64,000 nucleotides of DNA from Bolinopsis microptera. Its lineage: Eukaryota; Ctenophora; Tentaculata; Lobata; Bolinopsidae. A program made the position numbers and the translations under genes. The notes under the pieces were generated by a model. The model was not told the origin of the DNA. It saw nothing but the letters and a program-made list of their open reading frames with translations, and made no database searches. Every line of letters begins with the position of its first letter. The stretch's first letter is position 1. The DNA lies in NCBI RefSeq assembly GCF_026151205.1, contig NC_087075.1, positions 8,855,303 to 8,919,302 of the forward strand. The letters run 5' to 3'. This document shows positions 46,102 to 58,800 of this stretch, piece by piece.

Positions 46102-46202
46102 CTGTCAACAAGATGTAAATCAGATCGAACGAGAAATTAGATCGAACGAGAAATTAGTTCGAACGGCGTCTCAATTCGATCTGATTTACATCTTGGTGAC
46201 AG
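46102..46202. repeat. 28-bp-arm hairpin with repeated loop
   Basis: ctgtcaacaagatgtaaatc... pairs with ...gatttacatcttggtgacag, with one mismatch. The loop holds two to three copies of atcgaacgagaaattag. Confidence 0.8.
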
Positions 46203-46243
46203 GTACTGTTACTATACAGTTACTGTGAGCCTGTAAGTCTTAT

Positions 46244-46284
46244 CGCTCGGTAATGAAGATATCGTTCGGTAATGAAGATATCAG
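46244..46284. repeat. 20-bp tandem duplication
   Basis: cggtaatgaagatatc-based unit, two copies. Confidence 0.7.
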
Positions 46285-46337
46285 TTTATATTTCGACTTT
46301 ATAAAGTACCCTGACATTATAATTAAAAAGAGATGAT

Positions 46338-48110
46338 ATTTGACCAAAACCCATAATCATGGGTAGAGTGGACCGCTGCCAGTGTCTCTCTGCTCTCTTT
46401 CCCAAACAAAAATGAAATGATATTAATTTGATTGACCGTTCTCAAATGCAAAATGATACCGAGAATGAAACCGGTCGCTCGCTTTTCCCATTCATTTACA
46501 ATTGTAATAGATTAAGAACTACCCGAAGGCAGCTAGGTACTCGGCAATAAAGATTCAATAAACTTCAGCTAATTCACTAACTATTATTAAGAAACTGTTT
46601 ACACCATTAAAATATTCAAAACCCCTAAAAGAAATCAAGTCATCCTAAAATGGTGATCAGTACAGATCGAGACAGCTAGAGTAAAAATTTGTTTCTCCAA
46701 GCAACTCTATCATCGGCTAATATCTTAAGCTTATTAAGATCATTCAAAGAGTTAAGTTTTAAACCTCTACGGGTCAAATCATTCACAATAATCTTGAACA
46801 AATTCTTACGATGCGCACCGACGCGCCCTTTACAGTTTGTTGTGACAGCAAACTTTAACGCTAATGCAGCGGGGGAGTCATCAGCACTACGCAAGATATG
46901 ACCTAGGAGCTTCCACCTTGATTTAGGGACACGATCTGATAGCTTTACTGAGTTACATCTTAGGTATAAGTTTGCATTGGATATTGTTCCATGAGGCCAA
47001 TAAATGTTCAGTAATGATCTAAGGTGTTTTCTATGGCAAATGTCTAGTTTTTCTAGTGACTTTGCAGTAGGACACCAACTACTGCAATTGTACATGATGA
47101 TTGATACAATTTGGGCTTCGTATACTGCTATCTTTCTGGTAACGGAGATATTCTGCTGAGACCAGATCTTGGTGAACTTATAGAAGGCATTGTTCCCAGC
47201 AATGCATCGAGCAGCTATATCACTTTCACTACACAACAATGACCCAAGAATCTTACTCTTCCGCCAATCTTCATTTCCACGTAACATGGTATCATCACGA
47301 CCAGGGATTGTTTCCCCAACAGGAGCGAGGAAAACATGAGTAAATTCTGTTTTCTCTGTGTTAATAAACAGGTTAAACTCCTTGAAGACTTCCTTAGCTA
47401 TTGGTAGGATAGCTTCTAAGGATTCTTTTTCCACGTTCATGAAGTTGCAATCATCTGAATACGCTGACTCCAGTGGCATACCTTCATTTGAAATAGGGGG
47501 ATTGGGTATGTGTGGGGGAGACTCTGCTAGTCGATGGCGTAGTTCTATAAGAGCTCCTGCAAGGACAAGAGTGAAAAGCTTGCCGGAGAGACTGTCACCT
47601 TGAAAGGACCCAAGAAGACTCTCGAATACAGCAGATAGTTCTCCTTCCACTCTGACCTTGAGCATGGTGTTGGTTAAGAGGAGTCTTACTAGCCTGAGGT
47701 CGTCGTCTGTGCAACCAGCTTTGACAAGAAGGTCAAGTATTGTTTGGCGTTTGATTGTGTCAAATGCTCGAGACATATCTATGCCCATCTTGTGATACTG
47801 GAAGTGTTTACGCGTGACAACCGATATCAACATTCACTAACTACCACCCTTATCCCGAAATACTAGGTATCGACCCGAACGCAACCCAAAGAGATTTTTA
47901 CAGCATGTGATTGATGTAATTAATAAAAACTTATTACAATTCGTAAGCCGTGAATGAATGGGAAAAGCGAGCGACCGATTTCATTCTCGGTATCATTTTG
48001 CATTTGAGAACGGTCAATCAAATTAATATCATTTCCTTTTGTTTGGGAAAGAGAGCAGAGAGACACTGGCAGCGGTACACTCTACCCATGATTATGGGTT
48101 TTGGTCAAAT
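46338..48110. mobile_element. TIR-bounded unit enclosing a reverse transcriptase ORF
   Basis: Inverted repeats of about 165 bp (46338-46505 and 47943-48110) start atttgaccaaaacccataat at both ends and run to cgctcgcttttcccattcat. They enclose a minus-strand RT frame and almost nothing else. No clear target duplication was found. Either a DNA transposon captured an RT, or the RT element itself carries inverted ends. Confidence 0.75.
46676..47833 (-). CDS. Reverse transcriptase, N-terminally truncated
   Basis: The product is 385 residues; an in-frame stop immediately precedes the ATG. Motif A is GIDMSRAFDT (D19), motif B is QGDSLSGKLF (78-87), and the catalytic box is YSDD (125-128) rather than FADD/YADD. 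The C-terminal part has the GHILR-DDSPAALAL element common in LINE-like RTs. Fingers and any endonuclease are missing. The frame is otherwise intact over 1.15 kb, which implies either youth or selection. It differs clearly from the other RTs in the window. Its clade is unknown to me. Confidence 0.8.
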   Translation of the reverse strand: MLISVVTRKHFQYHKMGIDMSRAFDTIKRQTILDLLVKAGCTDDDLRLVRLLLTNTMLKVRVEGELSAVFESLLGSFQGDSLSGKLFTLVLAGALIELRHRLAESPPHIPNPPISNEGMPLESAYSDDCNFMNVEKESLEAILPIAKEVFKEFNLFINTEKTEFTHVFLAPVGETIPGRDDTMLRGNEDWRKSKILGSLLCSESDIAARCIAGNNAFYKFTKIWSQQNISVTRKIAVYEAQIVSIIMYNCSSWCPTAKSLEKLDICHRKHLRSLLNIYWPHGTISNANLYLRCNSVKLSDRVPKSRWKLLGHILRSADDSPAALALKFAVTTNCKGRVGAHRKNLFKIIVNDLTRRGLKLNSLNDLNKLKILADDRVAWRNKFLL

Positions 48111-48508
48111 TATATATATAACTAGTGTAACCCGTGCCTTCGGCCGGGACTTTACTGTCACAGTTGCAATGTAAAAGTATACAACCGCATTATATATTTG
48201 ATATCACGCATAACGCTGTCTTATGAAAGTATGAAATCTCCCTACAGTTGAAACAAAGCGGCCGCAAGAGTGAGCTCTAAGCTTATTGTATTACGTGGGG
48301 CTAAACTAATTACGGTACATGTTATCCTCCTCGTTCTCTCTCCCATCCATTTATGTCACATTTCTGGAACAAAATCATCAATTAAACCACTTACCACCGG
48401 CCGATTTTTATAAAATTTGCTTATGGGCTTCGTCAGAGTTTTGTCAGCACTATACCGAAAAAACCAGTCCCTTAACTATTACCGTTTTTTTTGTATAACC
48501 GTTCGGAA

Positions 48509-48556
48509 ATTACACACAGACACACAGACACACAGACACACAGACACACACACACA
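48509..48556. repeat. CA-rich microsatellite
   Basis: acacacag units repeated about five times, then pure CA. Confidence 0.95.
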
Positions 48557-49739
48557 TTCTGGTGTTATTAAGTTGATGCTTGGTGTAGCTTGTTGGGATA
48601 GTATAGGAATTCTAGTTCCTATAGTTGGGAATGAGGTAGTTGTCTGTTCACAGATCGCCCTATAAAAACTTACAAGGAAATATTTCCTGTAGATCCTTGG
48701 TATATAAGCAACATTTGACAGAGCATTGTGTGGAGTGAGCTATGTGCCCATCCTTGGAGAACCTGGCGAATGTCCTTGCTGTACGGCAGTGTTGGAACTG
48801 AAACCGAGGGGTTCCGTTCAGGCCCTTCACACTTTGTTTCTGTCTAGTTCTAATGTACCGTCACAATAGTGACTTTAAAATATGTAATATTATGTAATCA
48901 CCGCCATCTGCTAATATTGAATATATCGTCTACTGTAAGTACAATGAATAATAGGACTGCCATCAAGATCTCGAATTGTAGACCCTCCTTGTCTGGAGTT
49001 TCAGACCACCCCTCTCCCGTTGTATCAAGAATCACGTCGTGACCCCCTTTGTCATTTCACCATAGGCCCGTCGCGCACTCGTGCGCAGCGGGCCCACGAC
49101 GTGAGCCAACTCCCCGGACGTCCGTGCTGGTATTGGTTGATCAATTAGTAACACGCAAAACTTGTTCATAATTCCAAGTTTATTTTGCGTGGTCATCTTC
49201 TGCTCCAATCTAAATTTAATTGGAGCAGCCCGAACCACTCTCTCCCAGATGCAGTAAACATTTAAACAACCATTTGAATTGGGAAAATAAGTTAAGGCAC
49301 TAACAGATGCGTCCTTTTTAAATAGTAAAAACTTCGTTGAAGCAGTAAAAATGGGAAGGAAGGTGACTGCGCGACCCCCGGGTAAAGGGTGCGTCTGCAA
49401 AGTCTGGGACATCTGGACTACAACGTTCTGATGCGAATTAAAGGAATCCGTACAAAAATACAAAACAAGAGTCTCTTGGTGAAAAGATATCACGTGACGG
49501 TAGGTAGGATCTGCGACGTCATGGGGGTGTTGTGACGTCTCGCCACGTGGGTTGGTGGCCTCGTTCGGCCGGGGCTCGAAACAAGGGCAGAGCATTGAAA
49601 CCTGGGGATATTTCTGTTAGTTTCGGTTTCAACGAGCCATGTGCTCAATTTGATCAAATTCGTAGAGACAAACTGTATAAAAAGAGAAACACGTATGAGT
49701 GAAGGATCAAGCAGGAACGAACCTCACTACAGCGCAAAC
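48557..49739. other. Intergenic, downstream of Caprin
   Basis: A minus-strand open frame of 187 codons at 49032-49595 lacks any domain and overlaps repeat-like CG-rich words shared with 10540-10560, so I do not call it a gene. An aaaataaac hexamer (AATAAA, minus strand) near 49180 is a possible Caprin polyadenylation signal. Confidence 0.4.
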
Positions 49740-49870
49740 TCAAGAAACGACGGGTGCAGGGCGGGGCTGCGCAGCAGATTGGGGTCGTGGGGCACCGCCT
49801 GTACCCCCACTTCCTCCTCTACTGGAACCGCCTCTCGAGGACCCACGGTAGTTGCTGCTACCTCTGTAGT
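49740..49870 (-). CDS. CAPRIN: Caprin last coding exon
   Basis: Acceptor tttccccccag. It encodes [20 protein letters not shown], a Gly/Pro/Gln tail and the TGA stop at 49740. Confidence 0.88.
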
Positions 49871-52800
49871 CTGGGGGAAAGCGGAGTTTATTTATGGGTC
49901 GAGCTGGAGGGAGTCTTGGACGCCTCATTCGAGTCAACTTTTTAAGATTTACAAAATTATTAAAAGATACCCTAGAGATTTGCAATGATACAGGTTTGGT
50001 AGCTAAATCAAACTGCATCAATACTTGAAACATGGATATTAGTTCAACGATCCTGACTAAAACCAATAATATTTGAAACTCACTGCCAGTTCCACGGTTT
50101 CCTGCTCCACCTCTACCACCACCAGTGCTATATCCACCCCTGTCTCCATACCCCGTCCTGTTTCCACCCCGTCTCTCTCCTCTGCTGTCTCCCCTGTCAC
50201 CTCTGTCTCCTCCCCGGTTGTCTCTGTTGTCTCCTCTTGTCCTGTCTCCTCCGCGTGATCCTCCTCGGCTTTCTCTGGGTTCTCTGCTGTAACTACCTCT
50301 GGTTGAGTTGTACCTGTGAGGGGTCATGTTATTATTGTGACGTAATATGTGTGACGTTATGACTTATGAGTGTATCGTTAAGCTGTCTAAGTTCTAAGGG
50401 TGGTGTCATCATCAGTTATAGGGCTTTTCAAGTTGATTTACAATAAGTGTGACAAAATCATCAAGCCAAGTTATATAATTAGAAGTGACACAGCAGTCTG
50501 TTAATGTTTTAAGTGACTCTCCCAAACTTCAACGAAGAGGACTTGAACGAGTATTAAAATCTACTAAAATAGGTTCTATAAAGTTTACCTGTTGTTGCTG
50601 GAGCCCCTGTCAGAGCCTCTGTCCCTGTTATTATTCCTATAACTCCCGGGGGTGGTTCCGCGCTGATTATACCGGTTTCTGTTGCTTCCTCGTCGCTTGT
50701 CGCTCACCTCTGTGAATCCGTCATCGTCTACTTTTTGCTGTGGGGGAGGAACGGGGTAAGATTGGAGCTGTAAGCCAGGATCCTGGTTAAAACTAACTTC
50801 AGCCAAAGTAACACCCTACAACATTACAAAAAGCAGGTTCACTACAAAGTCACACCACATGTCAAATACAACACAAACCCAACTCACAGTAGTCTGATCC
50901 TTCATCTCAACCTGAGGAGCCTCGGCCCACCCGTTACTCTGCTCAGTGTTGGTCACGTCATTAGTCACGCGACTTGTAACCTCGCTAGAGATCACGTGGT
51001 TGTTTGTTTCTATTCCTGTGGACCACACTGGGGTGGAGGAGAAGTCTTCAACAGGTAGAGACGAGTTTCCCCAGTCGATAGTGCTCTTCTTCGACCACGG
51101 GTTGACTGGCTCCTGCAGATCAGAGGATTATCACGTGACCTATATTTAGCGATTAAAGCGACCTGGATTACTAGAATCACAGCTTGACTGAAAAAGAATT
51201 GGGATACAAATATCAGTTATTGCACAATTAGAAAAACAAGAATTTAATTCTTGTTTTTCCGATGGTGACTGATAGGGCTGATAACGTGAACAAAATTAAA
51301 CAAAATTCATGACGTCACACCACGTGACTAGACTTTAACTCACGTTGTCCTGATCAGCAGGATCTTCAACAGGAACAGCGGGAACAACGGGGGGTCCGGC
51401 TGACCAGGCCATGACAGCTGGGTCAGACTCTATAACCTCTGGAGGAGTGTCCAGGGATAGTGGTGCTACTACTACTACTTCCTCAGCTGCTGCTGCCTCT
51501 GGTTCGTCTTGGGAAAACTCTCCGAAGATGGCTGAAAGTGAAAAGTTGTTACAATTAAAATAATAATCTAAACTTAGGCTAATAATTCGTAGTGATAGTT
51601 CTTCGTTATTCAGTCTCATTGTAGACCCCATAGATTAACCCAATCCAAAAGAAAAATCCTGACAATCCATAACTTGTGAAAGAGAATGTAAAATAGAAAG
51701 TACCTTTCTCAGGGTGTTCAACTATATCAGGACTGGAACTGGGTTGGAACTCAGGAGCGTGAGGCGAGAGCTGACTCTCTGATCTGTCCAGCTGAGAATC
51801 GTGCATGAAGTTCACCAGCCCATCATCTGTGGTGGGTTCGTGTACTGTTTCCCCGTTTAGAAGAGCTTCTTCTTCCACTGGTACCTCCTGTGTCAATAGT
51901 TAATTAGTTAGTTAATTAGTCACACTTGTGTACTTAATTAATCAGTAAATTGATTAGTTAGTTACTTGGTAGTTACTCCGAGGTGACTAATAAATTAGTT
52001 TTATTTGTAAATCAGTTTATTACGGGTAAATGCCTCACAGAATGGCTAGCCTCACAGAATGGCCAAATTTGTAAATGTTTTTGTAACTAATTTTTTATAA
52101 AAGACTGGTAGGTTTTGTGGATACCATATGAAACAAAAGTCTTCTGGCAACACTTCCTGTGGTGAAATCATTAACTAGGACCACATTTTCTGGCATAAAT
52201 ATGACTGTTTATGTAGAAATTTTGAGCACTGAAAAATTTGTTTTCAAATTTTTGAACTAAGTTTACATTTTGGTGAGAACTTCTGGCACCAGTATGACAG
52301 AAGATGTTCAAAGAATAGTATTCATCAAACAAAACGAACATTGTTCAATATAGGAAGAAAAAAATGCTAAAATGGCTACACGCCTCACAAAATGGCCAAA
52401 ATATGCCTCACAAAATTTGTTTTCAATTTTTTGAACTAAGTTTGCATTTTGGTGAGAACTTCTGGCACCAGTATGACAGAAGATGTTTAAAGAATAGTAT
52501 TCATCAAACAAAACGAACATTGTTCAATTTAGGAAGAAACAAAATGTTAAAATGGCTAAACGCCTCACAAAATGGCCAAAATATGCCTCACAAAATGGCC
52601 AAAATTTAAAACTCCTTTTATTCAATGAAACCATAAGTCTAAAGTATTCACAAGCTATTTATCATACAATAACACCCCAGATGGAGTGTTTTTACAGCCG
52701 AATGAAGGTTATAAATCATGAAATCAGGGAATATGAACAACGCCACACAAAATGGCCATTTTTGGTGTAGGAAATTATGCCCTTTTTATTCATTTCTAAG

Positions 52801-55800
52801 AAATTTCACCTATATGGGGGTGTTAACAAGGCATATTAATACCAGCAGCATGCCTGAAACAAGAGCCAAAGGTTTTAGAAAAATAAAATTTTCTCGTTTT
52901 CTTTTTTTTTTGCCATTTTGTCAGGCATTTTTTCTTTTTTGGGAAATAATTTTTCACAGCTCAGTTTTTTCGTGAGTTTTAGGTTATTACCCCAATACCC
53001 CATTCCTTAATAGGGGGGGGGGGGGGGGGGGGTCCACGTTAAAAAAAGTTAAAAAAGTTAAATTAATTAATGTTAAATTTCAAAATTCAGGCTTAGAAAG
53101 TTTAACTTTTTTAACATAAATTCAAATTTGGGTTGAAATTGCAATGGAGTGAATATTCTAGACTAGTTTACTTTTAGGTCATGCGTTGGTATTTTTGTTC
53201 ATTAGTCATTACATGTAGGAAAATCTATCAGTTCCTGAATTTCGAGAGAAGGTTAAAACCTTCATGGAAGTGAAACTTCTGGAAAAGAATCAATATGTTA
53301 AAGATTTGGTGACCAAGCATGATAGAACATTTAAAGTTGTGTATGTCAATTATGGAATAGACTACACTACTGTTGGGATTAAAGTGTCTCCTGAGATAAG
53401 GCATTTCCTGTTAAACAATCAGTCCATTTACATAGGAAATTCCAGATGTAAAGTAGTTGATAGATTTGATCTTAAGCAGTGCTTCCGATGTCAGAAACTG
53501 GGACACATTTCATGCAAGGAAACTGATGTTATTTGTATGTATTGTAGTGCATCACACATAACCCGGGCTTGTCCCTACAAAGAGGTCAGAAGAAGTCACA
53601 GATGCACCAACTGCTCACACTCCACTTATGAATCATACAGAGAATCTTGTAACACCCATCACTCTGGTGCTGAAAACTGTCCCATAATAATGCTGGAGAA
53701 AGAGAGTCTTCGACAAAGAACAGAGTACTCAAAAAACATGTAAAGACTACGCTTCTCAACCTAAATGTCGGACTGTTTAACGCGAGGTCACTTGCACTAT
53801 GTAATAAAACTGCACAAGTATTTGAGCAACTGTCTGACTCCAATATCAATGCCTGTTTCCTGACAGAAACTTGGCTACGTAAGGGAGATACGTCAAAAAT
53901 AGCGGAAATTAAAGACCTAGGTTATAATATTGTTCACCAATCTAGAGCTGGTAGAGGAGGTGGTGTCGCTATTGCCTTTAAGAAAGATCTTAGCTTCAAT
54001 AAACGTCCTACAAAGACCCATAAATCCTTCGAACATGTTGAGTGTGTGCTGAAGTCAAGTTCCAATGACCTTCTTCGTTTCTGCTGTGTCTATCGATCTT
54101 GTACGGCTAAAATGTCCAAAATGACAGACTTTTTACGGGAATTTGATGAATATCTTGACAGTCTAACTCACCTTCCAGGTAGACTGATCATTGCTGGAGA
54201 CTTCAATATCCATGTCGAAGACCTCACTGATCCTGATACGATAAATTTTACCCATCTCATATCAAACTATGGCCTCATCCAGCATATTTCCAGTTCAACA
54301 CACATTGGGGGTGGAATCTTATTGACTGCAACTCTGCCACAGAACTCTATAACAAAGAACTTCGCAGAATTCTTGATAAACATGCTCCCCTTATCTGTTT
54401 TAGCATTAATCCTGATCAAAGCAAGTGGGTGGACACAAAATGTCAAACTGCCAGAAGGAAACGAAGAAAAGCTGAATTTGACAACCGGAGACTACAAACT
54501 GCAGATTCAAAATTGGACTATAAAAAAGCTGTTAAGCATGCTGAGGCAGTTATAAACACCACTAGACAGCTATACTATGAACATCGTCTGCAAAGCTGTG
54601 AGGACAATAAAAAATATACCTACAAAATGGTTAATCAGCTGATGGATCGGGACATATCTAAAAACTTAAAGCCTAATAACAAACCTGCTTTTAAACTCTA
54701 TGTGAGGAGATGAAAGAGTTTTTCAATGATAAAGTGGAAAAGAGTTACTCTGCCATTAACAATGATACTGCAGCTGACATTCTACTTGACCACTCAGAAC
54801 CATTTCAAGGTGAAGCCTGGAGCCAATTTAAAACCATAAGCGACAATGATCTCAAAAAGATTCTTTCTGACCTTAACAAAAAAGAATGTGAAGAGGACCC
54901 CATCCCTCTAAAACTTCTAATGCAGTGTTTTAATGAAGTTAAACCTATTGTGTCATTTATTATCAATGACTCACTTGTCACTGGAAAATTTCCGTCAGTC
55001 CTAAAGAGTGCTCTTGTCAGACCAGCCATCAAAGATGATAAAGGAGATGTCAATAGCTTCAACAACTATAGACCGATTAGTAACTTACCTTTCCTCTCGA
55101 AACTCATTGAAAAGAGTGTCCAGAAACAGATGACCAAACATCTTGACTATCACAATCTTCATGCTGAGCATCAAAGTGGTTATAGGTCAAATCATAGCTG
55201 CGAAACTGCAACCCTTACCATCTACAATGATCTTCTTTGTATCAGTGACATGAAAAGCAAGGTTATCCTCCTCCTTTTGGACCTCAGTGCTGCTTTTGAT
55301 ACTGTAAATCATCACTTGCTCCTAAAAAAACTAAAAAAGGATTTTGGTTTTGAAGGTACTGTTCTCGAATGGTTTACATCATACCTTAATAACAGATCCT
55401 TCACAGTAACTATTGATAAATGAAGATCAAAGAGATGCTTCCTTAGAATTGGAGTCCCGCAAGGTTCAATTCTAGGTCCAATTCTGTTTATACTTTACAC
55501 AAAGGAGCTCAACCAGATCGCAAAGAGACATGGATTTAACATCCACATGTACGCAGATGACACTCAACTGTACATTGAGTTTAACCCACTATTTCGAGAT
55601 CTGTCAACAATCGAAGAGAGAATAACAAATTGTTTTGAAGATATTAAGACCTGGATGACCCAAAATAAACTCAAACTGAATCAAAACAAAACAGAATCTC
55701 TTGTAGTACAGACCAAGAACAGTTACTCTTCATGTCCAGTCGATTCAATACAGTTTGACAATGCAGCTGACCCTGTGGATGCATCCCGCACAGTGAAAAG

Positions 55801-58800
55801 TTTAGGTGTCCTATTTGATCAATTCCTAACATTTGAAGATCAAATAAATTCAATTATCAGTTACTGCAACATCCATCTGAGGAACCTTCGAGTTATAGGC
55901 TCAAAGCTTAACTATGATCTAAAAAGACAGCTCATTCACTGCTTGATCTTTTCAAAACTAGACTACTGCAATGGACTATATTATACAGTTTACCCGATCT
56001 TCTCATAAAGAAACTCCAGAAGGTACAAAATTCCTGTGTTCGATTCTTGTTTGGTTGGAAAGCTATCAAAAAATGGGACTGTGTCACTCCATTCCTGAAA
56101 AAAGCCAATTTTCTTCCAATACGACAACGAATAGAGTATAAGATTGCTCTAACCGTGTTCAATTGGGTCAACAACATAGCGCCGGAGTATATCACCAAAT
56201 GTATTGACATCAAGAGTCAACCTGTACGTGTACTAAGAACTGAAGAAGACTATTTCCTCCTAAATGTTCCCCCTATTTCAAACTATAGTAAAACCGAGAG
56301 AAGATTCAGCTACTGCGGACCCTCTGTTTGGAATCAGCTTCCTTATCAATTGAGAACACTAACCGATATCGTCTTATTTAAAAAGAAACTAAAAACTCAT
56401 CTCTTTGAAAACTTATTTGTATAAGTATCATGTAAACTACCTTTCTCATAAAATCCATACTTCATAAAAATAAGTTCTTATGTACATGTTACTCATGAGT
56501 CGCTTTAGATGGTTTGAACTGAATCTTTGGGTTTTGAGTTCTTTATGGCTATAAAGCGATGTATAAATTCCTATTATTTATTATTATTATAAAAGTATCA
56601 ATACAATTTGTGTTTCCTGACGAGGAGGGCCAGGGGATGTTATTTTCGTGGATTCTAACATTCTCCCTTCACGATATTAGCTACTCCTCTAATAAGGACC
56701 CGTTTGGCTGCATGCAGGATAGTCAGCCGATGACATTTGTCAAATATTTCCAACTTGTTCAGGTCACTTTCCTGAACACACTGGAGATTACTGGACTGGG
56801 TGATCCAAATCCCGCCTCTTCCAACTGTTCCGTGTAACATTCCAGACCATATCGTGACAGCCACCCTTCTAATGAGTATTGGTCGGGCTGCGAGCCATTT
56901 CCTTGGGTCCCGACTGAAGTCTGACTGTAATGTTCATCCCCCAAATACTCTGCCCACTCCTTCCCAGTTTCTGACGTCCCGTTATACTTGGCATCAATAG
57001 CATTCGCTACTACCTGTAATCTGTCCCGCAATTCCAACCCATTGACCACTACTGCAACTGTGTACTTGTGGTTGGCCGACAATTGCTCTTTCCTATTATA
57101 TGAATGATTATATTAGTAAATTATACAATTATGTGTATATATAGATACAAGGTGTTTTTTTTGTAGAGTTATCAAATCAGTTACAACTACAGAAAACAAT
57201 TGCAAGAGCGAGGTACTACTAGTACTAAAGGTCAACACTCATAATTGAGTTTAATTTGGGTAATTATGTTAAAATTTGAACCGATTAGTCAGCCAAAATC
57301 TGATTTTTAATTTATGTTAAAAAAGTTAAAAAAGTTAAAGTAATTAATGTTAAATTCCAAGATCTCGATCTTAGAATTTAACTTTTTTAACGTGGACCCC
57401 CCCCTTAATAGGTTTTCTAAGAACGTGTGGTGATAGAAATTTAAAAAGTATCTCCATCAACAAAATTATAGAAATTCAGATTTGGCCATTCTGTGAGGCA
57501 TGTTTTTTTGGAGGAAGATTTTCCGGCCAATTTTTCTAAAAGAAAAAATGATTATGAGAATAAATGAACCCCCGGGAAGAAAAATATGAGTGTCAACTTA
57601 GCTTCTTATGAGATAAAAACTGGAATAAAGTGTGTTTTGTGACTTTGAGAGACCTTCCTTTTTTTTGGCCATTCTGTGAGGCAAATACCCGTAACTGGTA
57701 AATCAAATATGTTTCTAACTTTTAGTTTTATTGTTCTGCGATTAATGAACAATACTAATAATGCTAGTATTGGATTTCCTGACGAACACTCTCCAAACAA
57801 AAACCAATCAGAAACCGCCATCACCGCCACGTGTCATCATGACACACTAATATAGGTTCGGTAAAGAAACTCTAGCCTGTTTACACACTACACAATTCCC
57901 GGCTGTCACGATGATGCATGTCAGATTGACAGCCTATATTTGACATGTTTGACGCCAGTGCACACTGCACAGTGCAGGAGTATAGACTAAAGGGTAGTAA
58001 CAAGGAGTGTGTGTGCAGTGAAAGAGTGGACAAATATCACACCTTAACAGCAGCTGCCAGGCCATTAAATCCCTAATCACCCAATTGATTACCAGTCAGA
58101 CAGTTCATTAATTAATTAATAACTTACAGGTTCAGCAGCTTCCTCAGGTTTGTCAATATCCTCACATTCCTCGCTCACTTCCTCCGTTACCTCCTCCACA
58201 ACTTCAGGTTCCGGTTCCGGTTCGGGTTCCTCCTCCTGACAATTTATAATATCAAATATTGAGAGATAAGCTGGTTGAAAGGCTGCACTTTTTAGTCCTT
58301 CGGTTGTGCTTTTGACTAGTATTGTCTTGAAAACAAACTTTGGTCAGTTTTCTTCACTGTAAGCTCGGAATCATCTTGCTTTCAAACCTCATAGACCAAA
58401 TCAACTAACCAATCAGTGAACAACTTCACTCCCAATTAACCAATTAACCAATAAGTAAACTTACGACGGGAGGCTGGAAGACGTAATCAGGATCAAACAC
58501 GTGGTGTTGGTGAAGTTTGTCGAACAGATCACTGATATCACTATACTTTGTTCCCTCCCACGAATCCTTGTCCTTCTTGTCCAGGAACGCTGAAGTGGGT
58601 GTGGTGATGTTTTGTAGAGCGGGATATAACTTTACTCTACATAGAGAGGAGAACTATAAACCATAACACTGTGATATAAAACGAAATTTCGTAGTTACGT
58701 ATTATGCCACAGTTACGTATTATGCCACAGTTACGTATTATGCTACAGTTCATTAATAGTATTGTGCTGTGTAACGACAAGATGCAAGGTGAAAGCAGTG

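Larger units (their letters stand above)
53013..57404. mobile_element. Poly-G-ended TIR element with internal cargo
   Basis: The left end is 20 G then tccacgttaaaaaaagtt; the right end is aactttttt-aacgtgga then 8 C. Both are followed inward by self-complementary gttaaaaaagttaa stretches. TTAATA is duplicated at 53007-53012 and 57405-57410. It contains an L2-like retrotransposon and a SAM-domain gene fragment. Confidence 0.78.
52013..57697. mobile_element. Outer TIR element in the Caprin intron
   Basis: The ends read cagttacgggtatttgcctc (right end, reverse complement) and cagttt-attacgggtaaatgcctc (left, with a 4-base insertion), each followed by acagaatggc. GTAAAT flanks both ends (52007-52012, 57698-57703). 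Inside, left and right parts share cctcacagaatggcc words in inverted orientation. It was split by the poly-G-ended element. Confidence 0.65.

Noticed and set aside
49032-49595. A 187-codon minus-strand gene
   Set aside because: No domain, odd composition and overlap with repeat-like CG-rich words; no splice context tying it to Caprin.
53013-53032. G-run as an assembly gap or sequencing artefact
   Set aside because: Complementary C-runs close two elements, each with a matching target duplication, so the runs are real even if their length is uncertain.
54805-56213. Minus-strand frames opposite the L2-like RT
   Set aside because: Shadow frames of a recognisable plus-strand RT.
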